5,641 nt of DNA from Actinomycetota bacterium (GTDB taxonomy: Bacteria; Actinomycetota; Acidimicrobiia; Acidimicrobiales; CADCSY01): assembly GCA_019348335.1 (NCBI GenBank), contig JAHWJR010000079.1, positions 1-5,641 on the forward strand. Reading direction: 5' to 3'. This document shows, piece after piece, positions 1 through 5,641 of the stretch. Both the position numbers and the translations under genes were made by a program. Every line of letters starts with the position of its first letter. Position 1 is the stretch's first letter. The notes below the pieces were generated by a model. That model saw nothing but the letters and a program-made list of their open reading frames with translations. It had not been told where the DNA came from and did not search any database.

Positions 1-1619
1 CGGCGCCGGGTGCGCTCGTGCACGAAGGAGCCGAGCGCCTTGCGGGCGTGGCGCTTGAGCGTCTCCAGGTCGGTGTCCTCGGCGTCCTCGATGGACTCGA
101 TGACCCGCTGGCGCGCCTCTTCGATGAGGTCCTCGGCCTCGGGGGCGTGGACCCAGCCCCGGGTCACGATCTCGGGGCCGGCGATGACCTCGCCGGAGGT
201 CACGTCGACGGTGACGATGACCACCACCACGCCCTCCTCGGCCAGCACCCGCCGGTCGCGCAGGACGCCGTGGCCCACGTCACCCACCACGCCGTCGACG
301 TAGAGGTAGCCGGCCGGCACCTCGCCCACCTTGGTGACGCCGTCGTCGCCCAACTCGATCTGGTCACCGTCCCGGCACAGCACCACGTCGTCCTCGTCGA
401 GGCCCACCGAGACGGCCAAGCGGCCGTGGTGGACCATGTGGCGGTACTCGCCGTGCACCGGCACCAGCCACTCCGGATCGGTGATGGACAGGAGGGTCTT
501 GAGCTCCTCCTGCATGGCGTGGCCGGTGACGTGGACGTCGGCGAGGCCGGAGTGGATGACGTCGGCGCCCAGGCGGTGGAGGCCGTCGATCACCCGGCTC
601 ACGTCCGACTCGTTGCCGGGAATGGGGTGGGAGCTGAGGATGACGGTGTCGCCCGGCCCGACCTTCAGCCACTTGTTCTCGTTGGCCGCCATCCTCGACA
701 GCGCCGAGAGCGGCTCGCCCTGGGAACCGGTGGAGATGACGCACAGCTTCTCGGGGGCCACGTCGCCGATCTCGGCGATGTCCCACAGCTTGTCGTCGGG
801 GATGCGCAACCGTCCCATGTCCCGGGCCAGGCGCAGATTCTTCTTCATGGACAGGCCCAGGGTCGCCACCACTCGGCCGTCGGCGATGGCCACGTCGGCG
901 ATCTGCTGGATGCGGTGGATGTGGCTGGCGAAGCAGGCGGTGATGATCCGCTGGCCCTTGGCGGCGGCGAACAACGCCCGCAGGGACTCCCCCACCGATC
1001 GCTCGGAGCGGGTGTGGCCGCACTCCTCGGCGTTGGTCGAGTCACTCAGCAGCAGGCGGATGCCGGACTCGACGGCGATGGCGCCCATGCGAGCCAGGTC
1101 GGTGGTGCGCCCGTCGACCGGCGTGAGGTCGAGCTTCCAGTCGCCGCTGTGCATGATCACACCCTGGGGGGTGTGCCAGGCGGTGGCGAATCCGTCGGGC
1201 ACCGAGTGGGTGACGGGGATGAACTCGACGTCGAAGGGCCCGATGCGGCGGCGCTCGCCGTCCTCCACGGCGATGAGGTCGGTGCGCCCCAGCAACCCGG
1301 CCTCCTCGATGCGGTTCCGGGCCAGTCCGAGGGTCAGCTCCGAGCCGTAGACGGGGAAGGAGAGCTCGCGCAGCAGGAAGGCCAGCGCCCCCACGTGGTC
1401 CTCGTGGCCGTGGCTGAGCACGCAGGCCTCGATCCGGTCGGCGTTCTCCCGCAGCCAGGTGAAGTCGGGGAGCACCAGGTCGATGCCGAGCATGTCGCTC
1501 TCGGGGAACATGAGCCCGCAGTCGAGCAGGACGATGCGGCCGTCGAGCTCGAATGCGGCGCAGTTGCGGCCGATCTCACCGAGCCCTCCGAGGAAGGTGA
1601 TGCGGACAGGGTTAGCCAT
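1..1619 (-). CDS. rnj: Ribonuclease J (metallo-beta-lactamase/beta-CASP RNase), 3' end cut by window edge
   Basis: Seen: 539 codons are readable from ATG at 1619 down to position 3, with no stop. The N-terminal beta-lactamase fold opens with FLGGLGEIGRN (residues 9-19). It carries the zinc motif HGHEDH (70-75; H70, H72, D74, H75), then H138 and HSGDWKLD (157-164; D160 as bridging ligand). The beta-CASP part shows STGSQGEP (295-302), SSHPIPGNE, HVTGHA (363-368) and PVHGEYR (387-393; H389 as the last zinc ligand). A C-terminal domain follows. Known: RNase J has 5'-3' exonuclease and endonuclease activity in mRNA decay and rRNA maturation, in the cytoplasm; actinobacterial members are about 560 residues, so roughly 15-20 are missing here. 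All metal ligands are present, so it should be active. The start lies inside the end of dapA (8-base overlap) with no Shine-Dalgarno in front, so translation probably depends on dapA. The dapA-rnj order matches other actinobacteria. The family call is near certain. Confidence 0.97.
   Translation of the reverse strand, partial: MANPVRITFLGGLGEIGRNCAAFELDGRIVLLDCGLMFPESDMLGIDLVLPDFTWLRENADRIEACVLSHGHEDHVGALAFLLRELSFPVYGSELTLGLARNRIEEAGLLGRTDLIAVEDGERRRIGPFDVEFIPVTHSVPDGFATAWHTPQGVIMHSGDWKLDLTPVDGRTTDLARMGAIAVESGIRLLLSDSTNAEECGHTRSERSVGESLRALFAAAKGQRIITACFASHIHRIQQIADVAIADGRVVATLGLSMKKNLRLARDMGRLRIPDDKLWDIAEIGDVAPEKLCVISTGSQGEPLSALSRMAANENKWLKVGPGDTVILSSHPIPGNESDVSRVIDGLHRLGADVIHSGLADVHVTGHAMQEELKTLLSITDPEWLVPVHGEYRHMVHHGRLAVSVGLDEDDVVLCRDGDQIELGDDGVTKVGEVPAGYLYVDGVVGDVGHGVLRDRRVLAEEGVVVVIVTVDVTSGEVIAGPEIVTRGWVHAPEAEDLIEEARQRVIESIEDAEDTDLETLKRHARKALGSFVHERTRR
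1612..1619 (-). other. dapA stop / rnj start overlap (ATGGCTAA), likely translational coupling
   Basis: The minus strand reads ATGGCTAA: the ATG opens RNase J and the TAA, in the other frame, closes dapA. The bases just upstream on the minus strand (TTGTCCGACCTCC) hold no purine-rich ribosome site. Inference: ribosomes finishing dapA reinitiate on rnj, fixing the ratio of the two products. Confidence 0.8.
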
Positions 1620-2493
1620 GGAGGTCGGACAACACCTTTCGGGCGCGGGATTCGAGGTCGTCGGGTGGGGGGCCGAGCGGTGGGCGGCAAGGGCCGACGT
1701 CGAGGCCCAGCACCCGCATCATGGCCTTGGCCGGCAGCGGGTTGGGCGCTGCCTCGCTCGTCTCGAAGGCGAAGCTGGGCAGCAGTCGCCGGTTGGTGGC
1801 GCGGGCGCCGGCCACGTCGCCGGCCTCGAAGGCGGCCACGAGGGCGGCCATCTCCTCTCCGGCCCAGTGGGTGGCCACGCCCACGATCCCCACCGCACCC
1901 ACAGAGAGCAGCGGCAGGGTGAGGGCGTCGTCGCCGCTGTAGAGCTCGAAGTGGTCAGGTGCCGCCGCCAGCAGGCGGGCCGACTCGCTCACGCTGCCGC
2001 CGGCGTCTTTGATCGCGACGATGTTGGGGACGTCGCCGGCCAGGGTGAGCAGCGTGTCGGTGGCCACCTTGCGGCCGGTCCGCCCGGGGATGTCGTAGAT
2101 CACCAGCGGCAGGCGGGTGGCCGACGCCACCGCCCGGAAGTGGCCCTCGATGCCCGCCTGCGACGGGCGGCTGTAGTAGGGGCAGACGACGAGCACGCCG
2201 GCCACACCGGTGGCCGATGCTGCCCGGGTGAGCTCCACCGTGTGCCGGGTGTCGGCGCTGCCCGTGCCGGCGATGACGGGGACGGTCACCGCCTCGGCCA
2301 CGGTGCGGAACAGCTCCAGCTTCTCGTCGTCGGTCAGCGTGGGGCTCTCGCCGGTGGTCCCGGCCAGCACCAAACCGGTACTGCCGTGATCGGCGAGCCA
2401 CCGGGCCAGGGCGGCGGCGGCGTCGTAGTCGACCCCGAGATCGTCGTCGAAGGGCGTCACCATGGCGGTGAGGACGGGACCGAAGCGGGCCAT
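1612..2493 (-). CDS. dapA: 4-hydroxy-tetrahydrodipicolinate synthase (DapA)
   Basis: Complete, 293 residues, the usual length for this TIM-barrel lyase family. It condenses pyruvate with aspartate semialdehyde, the first committed step to diaminopimelate and lysine, in the cytoplasm. Seen: GTTGES (45-50; T46 and T47 of the proton relay), PYYSRP (105-110; Y107), YDIPGRTG (133-140; Y133 the catalytic base, R138 binding the carboxylate of the second substrate) and IKDAGG (161-166; K162 the Schiff-base lysine). All catalytic residues known from the E. coli enzyme occur at almost the same numbers, so this is DapA proper rather than a related aldolase such as N-acetylneuraminate lyase. The ATG is preceded by AGGAG 11 bases upstream, inside the end of the winged-helix gene, whose stop lies 2 bases before this start. 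Its own end overlaps the RNase J start. The C-terminal proline-rich stretch (271-277) is slightly unusual but otherwise nothing is odd. Confidence 0.97.
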   Translation of the reverse strand: MARFGPVLTAMVTPFDDDLGVDYDAAAALARWLADHGSTGLVLAGTTGESPTLTDDEKLELFRTVAEAVTVPVIAGTGSADTRHTVELTRAASATGVAGVLVVCPYYSRPSQAGIEGHFRAVASATRLPLVIYDIPGRTGRKVATDTLLTLAGDVPNIVAIKDAGGSVSESARLLAAAPDHFELYSGDDALTLPLLSVGAVGIVGVATHWAGEEMAALVAAFEAGDVAGARATNRRLLPSFAFETSEAAPNPLPAKAMMRVLGLDVGPCRPPLGPPPDDLESRARKVLSDLHG

Positions 2494-2495
2494 CG

Positions 2496-3134
2496 CTACC
2501 CTTGCTCCTCACTGCCGCGCTCGACGCCCAAGGTGTCGAGCAGGTCTTGGTGCAACTCGAACCACACGGTGTGGTAGCTGTCGATGAGCGGGCGGGTGAA
2601 CCAGTCGCTCTCCCCCGCCACCACCCGCTGCACGGCGTGGTCGAGCCGGGGACGGTAGGCGCCGAAGCGGGCCAGGGCGGCGGCCAGGTCGGCCAGCACG
2701 GGCCGGGAGCGGGCGTCGAGATCGACCAGCCTTCGCACCACGGCGGTGTCGTAGTCGGCGTCGGCGTGGTCGTTGGCCACGGGCTCGTCGCCGGCGTCGT
2801 CACGGAGCTGCCAGGCGGTGCAGGTGGTGAGCAGCTCGGCGTTGATCGGCAAGAACCGATGGTAGGCGGATTCCACCGCGGTCCGGGCGCCGGCGACGTC
2901 GAGCTCCTCGGCGAGGAGCGCGTCGCGCTCCTTGCGCCCCACCCGGGTCAGCGACCAGCCCGCCGGCGTGCCCGCCCGGTGCTCGACCGAGCCCGTCTCC
3001 CGCAGTTCCTCCAGCAGGGCGACGACGTCGGTGGCCGCCAGCCCGGTGGCGCTGGCCACCACGCCGACGGCGCTCACGCCCTTGACGCCCAGGGCATGGA
3101 GGACCACCAGCCTGGGCTCGGACGGGTACGGCAC
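2496..3134 (-). CDS. Winged-helix (MarR-like) protein with conserved-looking C-terminal helical domain, function unknown
   Basis: Seen: 212 residues. Residues about 8-75 look like a winged helix: a first helix (VVLHALGVKG), a second (SAVGVVASATGL), a likely recognition helix (ATDVVALLEELRETG, 34-48) and a wing (EHRAGTPAGWSLTRVGR). The rest is predicted alpha-helical, with aromatic-rich blocks YHRFLPINAELLTTCTAWQLR (start 91), ALARFGAYRPRL and SYHTVWFELHQDLLDTLG (186-203). There is no signal peptide or membrane segment. The GTG at 3134 is chosen because an in-frame TAA lies 9 bases upstream (3146-3144) and no other start falls between. AAGG precedes it by 7 bases. It is the first gene of the run, 2 bases ahead of dapA. 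Inference: a cytoplasmic DNA-binding regulator, perhaps of its own operon. The C-terminal block resembles, from memory, a domain in actinobacterial proteins annotated as MarR-type regulators or linked to pyruvate phosphate dikinase-like proteins; I cannot confirm this. The gene is sure, the function is not. Confidence 0.85.
   Translation of the reverse strand: MPYPSEPRLVVLHALGVKGVSAVGVVASATGLAATDVVALLEELRETGSVEHRAGTPAGWSLTRVGRKERDALLAEELDVAGARTAVESAYHRFLPINAELLTTCTAWQLRDDAGDEPVANDHADADYDTAVVRRLVDLDARSRPVLADLAAALARFGAYRPRLDHAVQRVVAGESDWFTRPLIDSYHTVWFELHQDLLDTLGVERGSEEQG
2505..2509 (-). promoter_or_regulatory. dapA: Ribosome binding site of dapA
   Basis: AGGAG on the minus strand, 11 bases before the dapA ATG at 2493 and inside the last codons of the winged-helix gene. 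It is the clearest Shine-Dalgarno in the window. It supports the ATG chosen and suggests dapA can initiate independently despite the 2-base gap. Confidence 0.7.
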
Positions 3135-3140
3135 GGCCGC

Positions 3141-3146
3141 ACCTTA
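3141..3146 (-). promoter_or_regulatory. Candidate -10 box (TAAGGT) for the winged-helix–dapA–rnj operon
   Basis: The minus strand reads TAAGGT, fitting the actinobacterial TANNNT -10 pattern, and ends 6 bases before the GTG at 3134. A transcript starting 6-7 bases downstream would begin at or next to the start codon. No good -35 box is seen about 17 bases further up, where the DNA is all G/C. The same bases contain AAGG, which could instead act as a Shine-Dalgarno on a longer transcript; the sequence alone cannot decide. Confidence 0.4.
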
Positions 3147-3182
3147 ATCCCCCACCTCTGCCCGCCCGCCTTGCCGCCGAGC

Positions 3183-3199
3183 GGCAGCAGCGTGCTGCC
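3183..3199. repeat. Perfect 7-base inverted repeat with 3-base spacer, possible operator
   Basis: GGCAGCA-GCG-TGCTGCC lies midway in the divergent intergenic region. Relative to the proposed plus-strand start at 3229 it covers about -46 to -30, overlapping the -35 position. Relative to the minus-strand start at 3134 it covers about +-strand-independent distance 49 to 65 bases upstream. Placement suits a regulator acting on both promoters; a protein such as the neighbouring winged-helix product is a candidate. No run of T follows on either strand, so it is not an intrinsic terminator. The 6-base direct repeat GAGCGG (3179-3184 and 3205-3210) flanks it. Confidence 0.45.
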
Positions 3200-3215
3200 A
3201 CTCTGAGCGGAGCCG

Positions 3216-3221
3216 TAGGCT
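3216..3221 (+). promoter_or_regulatory. Candidate -10 box (TAGGCT) for the VTT–DUF885 operon
   Basis: TAGGCT fits TANNNT and is followed by 7 bases (CGACCGG) and then the ATG at 3229. There is no Shine-Dalgarno in the 30 bases before the ATG, so a leaderless mRNA starting at the A of ATG is the simplest reading. A -35 at 17-base spacing would be TGCTGC (3193-3198), a poor match lying in the right arm of the inverted repeat. Confidence 0.5.
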
Positions 3222-3228
3222 CGACCGG

Positions 3229-3951
3229 ATGTCGGAGCAGGTGGCGCGAGGCGGGCGGCGGATCCCGCTGCCCCTCCTGGTGACGCCGATCGTGATCCTC
3301 AGCGTGCTCGGCACCATCGCCGACGTCATCGGGCCGGGCCTCATCAACGAGCACCCGCTGCTGCAGATGTTCCTCAACCCGAGGAACCGCTACCTGCTCC
3401 TGGCCTCGCCCCAGGTCGACGCCGTGCCCTTCCTGGTCGTGGGGTTCACCCGGCTGGTGCTCACCGACCCGCTCTTCTACCTGTTGGGCGCCCAGTACGG
3501 CGAGGGCGCGCTGCGCTGGGCCGAGCGCAAGCTGGGCGACACCGGGTTCATCGCCGGGCTCGAACGGTTCTTCTCCCGGTTCGGGTCGATCATCGTGCTG
3601 GTGGCGCCCAGCGGCTACATGTGCCTGCTGGCCGGGGCCGCCGGCATGTCGGTCCGTCGCTTCGCCGTCCTCAACGTCACCGGCACCCTCGGGCGGCTGC
3701 TGCTGTTCCGGTTCCTCGGCGAGACCTTCAAAGACGAGCTCTTCGCCGTGCTCGGGTTCATCCAGCGCTACCAGTGGTGGCTGGTCGGGCTGTCGTTCGT
3801 GGTGGTGGCGCTCCAGTCCCGCAAGAAGGGCGACGCCGGCACGGCCCGGCCCCCGTCGGAGATCGAGGCAGAGCTGGAGGCGGAGATCGAGGCCACCGGG
3901 CCGGAGCCGACCGCCGGCGAGGGGCCGGCGCCCTCCGACGACCGGCGGTGA
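3229..3951 (+). CDS. VTT-domain (DedA/SNARE-associated-like) integral membrane protein, divergent
   Basis: Seen: 240 residues. Likely membrane segments lie at about 15-36, 64-88 (VPFLVVGFTRLVLTDPLFYLLG), 118-139, 145-163 and 182-197. The stretch from ERFFSRFGSIIVLVAP through LLAGAAGMSVRRFAVLNVTG to the final hydrophobic segment follows the VTT/DedA pattern of a re-entrant helix, AG-x-x-x-M, a phenylalanine and an N-x-x-G helix. After the last segment comes a basic SRKK (positive-inside) and a charged tail (200-240) with the acidic EIEAELEAEIEA (211-222), probably cytoplasmic. Known: DedA proteins act in membrane homeostasis and undecaprenyl-phosphate or lipid flipping. Odd: the two arginines of the RFxPxxR motif of classical DedA proteins are absent (APSGYMCLLAG here), so transport activity should not be assumed. 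The ATG sits 7 bases after a -10-like TAGGCT, with no Shine-Dalgarno. Its stop overlaps the next gene's GTG. The family call is fairly confident; the substrate is unknown. Confidence 0.85.
   Translation: MSEQVARGGRRIPLPLLVTPIVILSVLGTIADVIGPGLINEHPLLQMFLNPRNRYLLLASPQVDAVPFLVVGFTRLVLTDPLFYLLGAQYGEGALRWAERKLGDTGFIAGLERFFSRFGSIIVLVAPSGYMCLLAGAAGMSVRRFAVLNVTGTLGRLLLFRFLGETFKDELFAVLGFIQRYQWWLVGLSFVVVALQSRKKGDAGTARPPSEIEAELEAEIEATGPEPTAGEGPAPSDDRR
3948..3951 (+). other. VTT stop / DUF885 start overlap (GTGA)
   Basis: The GTG start of the DUF885 gene shares bases with the TGA stop of the VTT gene. No Shine-Dalgarno lies at a usable distance; the nearest purine run, GAGGGG at 3919-3924, ends 23 bases before the GTG. 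Termination-reinitiation coupling is inferred. Confidence 0.7.
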
Positions 3952-5641
3952 GCGCCTACCTCGCCGCCCTGGACGACCTCGCCGCCACCAAGGGCCGACG
4001 CCCCGACGCCGAGCGCCTGCACGCCCTGTTCGACCTGGTCTGGCGCCAGGCCATGGAGGAGCGTCCCGACGTCGCCACCTTCGTCGGCTGGCCCGGGCTC
4101 GACGACCGCCTCCCCGACCTGTCGCCCGAGGCCGTGGCCCGGCGACGGCACGAGGCCGGCGCCCCGCTGCGGGCGCTGGCCACCATGGACCGGGACGCCC
4201 TCGAGCCGGGTGACCAGCTGAGCTACGACGTCTTCTCCTGGCAGCAGCACAGCGAGGCGGAGGCCGCCCGCTTCCCCGCCGAGCACCTTCCGATCTCCCA
4301 GCTGGAGGGGCCCCAGACCGACCTGGCCCTGCTCCTCGGGTCGATGCCGACCGCCACGCCGGCGCACCTCGCCAACCTCCTGGCCCGGCTGCGAGCGGTG
4401 CCCCTCCTGGTCGAGCAGACCATCGCCCTGCTCGACCAGGGCCGGGCCCGGGGGATCACCCCGCCGCGGGTCACCCTCCGGGACGTGCCCGCCCAGGTGG
4501 AGGCCCACCTCGCCGGCGACCCGGCGGCCAGCCCGCTGCTGGCACCGTTCCGGCAGGCGACACCGTCCCTGCCCGCCGCCGAGGCGGCCGAGGCCCGGCG
4601 GGAGGCGGAGGCGCTGGTGGCGGCGGAGGTCGTCCCCGCCTTCCGGCGGCTCCACCACTACCTGGTGGGCACCTACCTCCCCGCCGCTCGCACCACCACG
4701 GCCCTCGCCGACCTCCCCGACGGCCGGGAGTGGTACGAGGAACGGGTCCGCCACCACACCACCACCGAGCTCACGCCGCAGGAGGTGCACCAGATCGGGC
4801 TGGCCGAGGTCGCCCGCATCAGCTCCGAGCTCGAACGGGCACGGGAGGCCGCCGGCCACCGCGGTTCCGCCGAGGACTTCGCCCACCATCTCCGCAGCGA
4901 CCCCCGGTTCTTCTTCGAGAGCCCCGAGGCGCTGCTGGCCGCCTACCGCGACATCGCCAAGCGGATCGACCCCGCGGTGGTGCGCCTGTTCCGCCGGCTG
5001 CCCCGCCTGCCCTTCGGCGTCGAACCGGTGCCGGCGGAGATGGCCGCCTCGGCCCCCGCCGCCTTCTACCTCGAGGGCTCCCTCGACGGGGGACGCCCGG
5101 GCCGGTTCTTCGTCAACACCTCGGCCCTGGCCTCCCGCCCCGCATGGAACATGGAGTCGCTCTGCCTCCACGAGGCGGTGCCCGGCCACCACTTCCAGAT
5201 CTCCCTGGCCCAGGAGCTCGAGGAGGTGCCCGAGTTCCGCCGGCGGGGCATGTTCACCGCCTACATCGAGGGTTGGGGGCTCTACAGCGAGCGCCTGGGA
5301 CACGAGCTGGGGATGTACCAGGACCCCTACCAGCGCTTCGGCGCCCTCGACACCGAGATGCTGCGGGCCGTTCGCCTGGTGGTCGACACCGGCATGCACG
5401 CCCTGGGGTGGAGCCGGGAGCAGGCCATCGAGTACTTCGGGCGCCACTCCGCCTCGCCCCACCACGACGTCGTGGTGGAGATCGACCGCTACCTGGTGCT
5501 GCCCGGTCAGGCCCTGGCCTACAAGATGGGCGAGCTGAAGCTCCGGGAACTGCGGGCCGAGGCGGCCGAGCACCTCGGGGAGCGCTTCGACGTCCGCGAC
5601 TTCCACGACGTGGTGCTGCGTGAGGGGGCGCTGCCCCTCGG
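3948..5641 (+). CDS. DUF885-family putative zinc metallopeptidase, 3' end cut by window edge
   Basis: Seen: 564 codons are open from GTG at 3948 to the window end. Family marks: an N-terminal segment with ATFVGWPGLDDRLPDLSPEA (from about residue 43), AFYLEGSLDGGRPGRFFVNT, the metal motif LCLHEAVPGHH (H408, E409, H414, H415), YIEGWGLYSE (439-448; E441 a candidate third ligand), RLVVDTGMHALGWS (476-489) and LPGQALAYKMGELK (518-531). Known: DUF885 (PF05960) proteins run to about 560-620 residues and are thought to be gluzincin-like peptidases; most are uncharacterised. Perhaps 10-30 residues are missing. No signal peptide or lipobox is seen, so this copy looks cytoplasmic, whereas many relatives are exported. 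The start is chosen for the GTGA overlap with the VTT gene and because the next in-frame ATG (4053) would cut into the domain. No Shine-Dalgarno is near; coupling to the VTT gene is likely. The substrate is unknown. Confidence 0.92.
   Translation, partial: MSAYLAALDDLAATKGRRPDAERLHALFDLVWRQAMEERPDVATFVGWPGLDDRLPDLSPEAVARRRHEAGAPLRALATMDRDALEPGDQLSYDVFSWQQHSEAEAARFPAEHLPISQLEGPQTDLALLLGSMPTATPAHLANLLARLRAVPLLVEQTIALLDQGRARGITPPRVTLRDVPAQVEAHLAGDPAASPLLAPFRQATPSLPAAEAAEARREAEALVAAEVVPAFRRLHHYLVGTYLPAARTTTALADLPDGREWYEERVRHHTTTELTPQEVHQIGLAEVARISSELERAREAAGHRGSAEDFAHHLRSDPRFFFESPEALLAAYRDIAKRIDPAVVRLFRRLPRLPFGVEPVPAEMAASAPAAFYLEGSLDGGRPGRFFVNTSALASRPAWNMESLCLHEAVPGHHFQISLAQELEEVPEFRRRGMFTAYIEGWGLYSERLGHELGMYQDPYQRFGALDTEMLRAVRLVVDTGMHALGWSREQAIEYFGRHSASPHHDVVVEIDRYLVLPGQALAYKMGELKLRELRAEAAEHLGERFDVRDFHDVVLREGALPL

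Noticed and set aside
18..1922. Long plus-strand open frame (634 codons) opposite RNase J and dapA
   Set aside because: It is antisense to two well-identified genes, its product is dominated by G, D, H, V and A repeats typical of GC-rich antisense frames, and it resembles no family.
3183..3199. Inverted repeat read as an intrinsic terminator
   Set aside because: No T-run follows on either strand, and it lies between divergent gene starts, where no transcript needs to end.
2502..3206. Plus-strand frame (234 codons) opposite the winged-helix gene
   Set aside because: Low-complexity G/V/H/Q composition typical of antisense frames; the minus-strand frame has plausible domains and tight operon spacing with dapA.
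3919..3935. Small hairpin GAGGG...CCCTC just before the DUF885 start
   Set aside because: A 5-base stem with a 7-base loop in DNA this GC-rich is expected by chance, and it lies inside the VTT coding sequence; no regulatory claim is justified.
3768..5606. Long minus-strand open frame (612 codons) opposite the DUF885 gene
   Set aside because: Same antisense artefact of high-GC codon bias; the plus strand carries recognisable conserved motifs throughout.
4730..5623. Plus-strand frame of 297 codons inside the DUF885 gene
   Set aside because: Its product is rich in Arg, Pro and Gly, as expected from a shifted frame of GC-rich coding DNA, and lies wholly within the DUF885 gene. It is not evidence of a frameshift, because the DUF885 frame stays open and motif-bearing across it.

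Overview
The window is a gene-dense stretch of very GC-rich DNA (about 70% by eye, not counted), with codon third positions nearly all G or C. It holds five protein genes and no RNA gene, mobile element or CRISPR array. The gene content suggests a chromosomal core region of an actinomycete (Actinomycetota). The dapA–RNase J pairing is also known from mycobacteria and streptomycetes. The unfamiliar winged-helix gene upstream of dapA, in place of thyX, suggests a less studied class such as Acidimicrobiia, but that placement is a guess.

The left block lies on the minus strand and is transcribed towards position 1. A GTG-started winged-helix protein of unknown function (3134 to 2496) is followed after 2 bases by dapA (2493 to 1612; lysine/diaminopimelate biosynthesis). 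dapA overlaps by 8 bases the start of an RNase J gene (1619 to beyond position 1), which lacks only its last few codons. The tight packing implies one transcript.

The right block lies on the plus strand. A VTT/DedA-like membrane protein (3229-3951) overlaps by 4 bases (GTGA) a DUF885-family putative zinc peptidase (3948 to beyond 5641), also nearly complete. These two probably form an operon.

The blocks diverge from a 94-base intergenic region (3135-3228), the only non-coding DNA of note. On each strand a TANNNT-type -10 box sits 6 or 7 bases from the start codon, so both transcripts may be leaderless or nearly so. Between them is a perfect 7-base inverted repeat with a 3-base spacer, a possible operator. 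I see no terminator, because both operons run off the window. I found no clear new multi-gene system. The points most worth a second look are the uncharacterised winged-helix protein, the divergent leaderless promoter region, the non-canonical VTT protein and the HEx4H-type peptidase motif.
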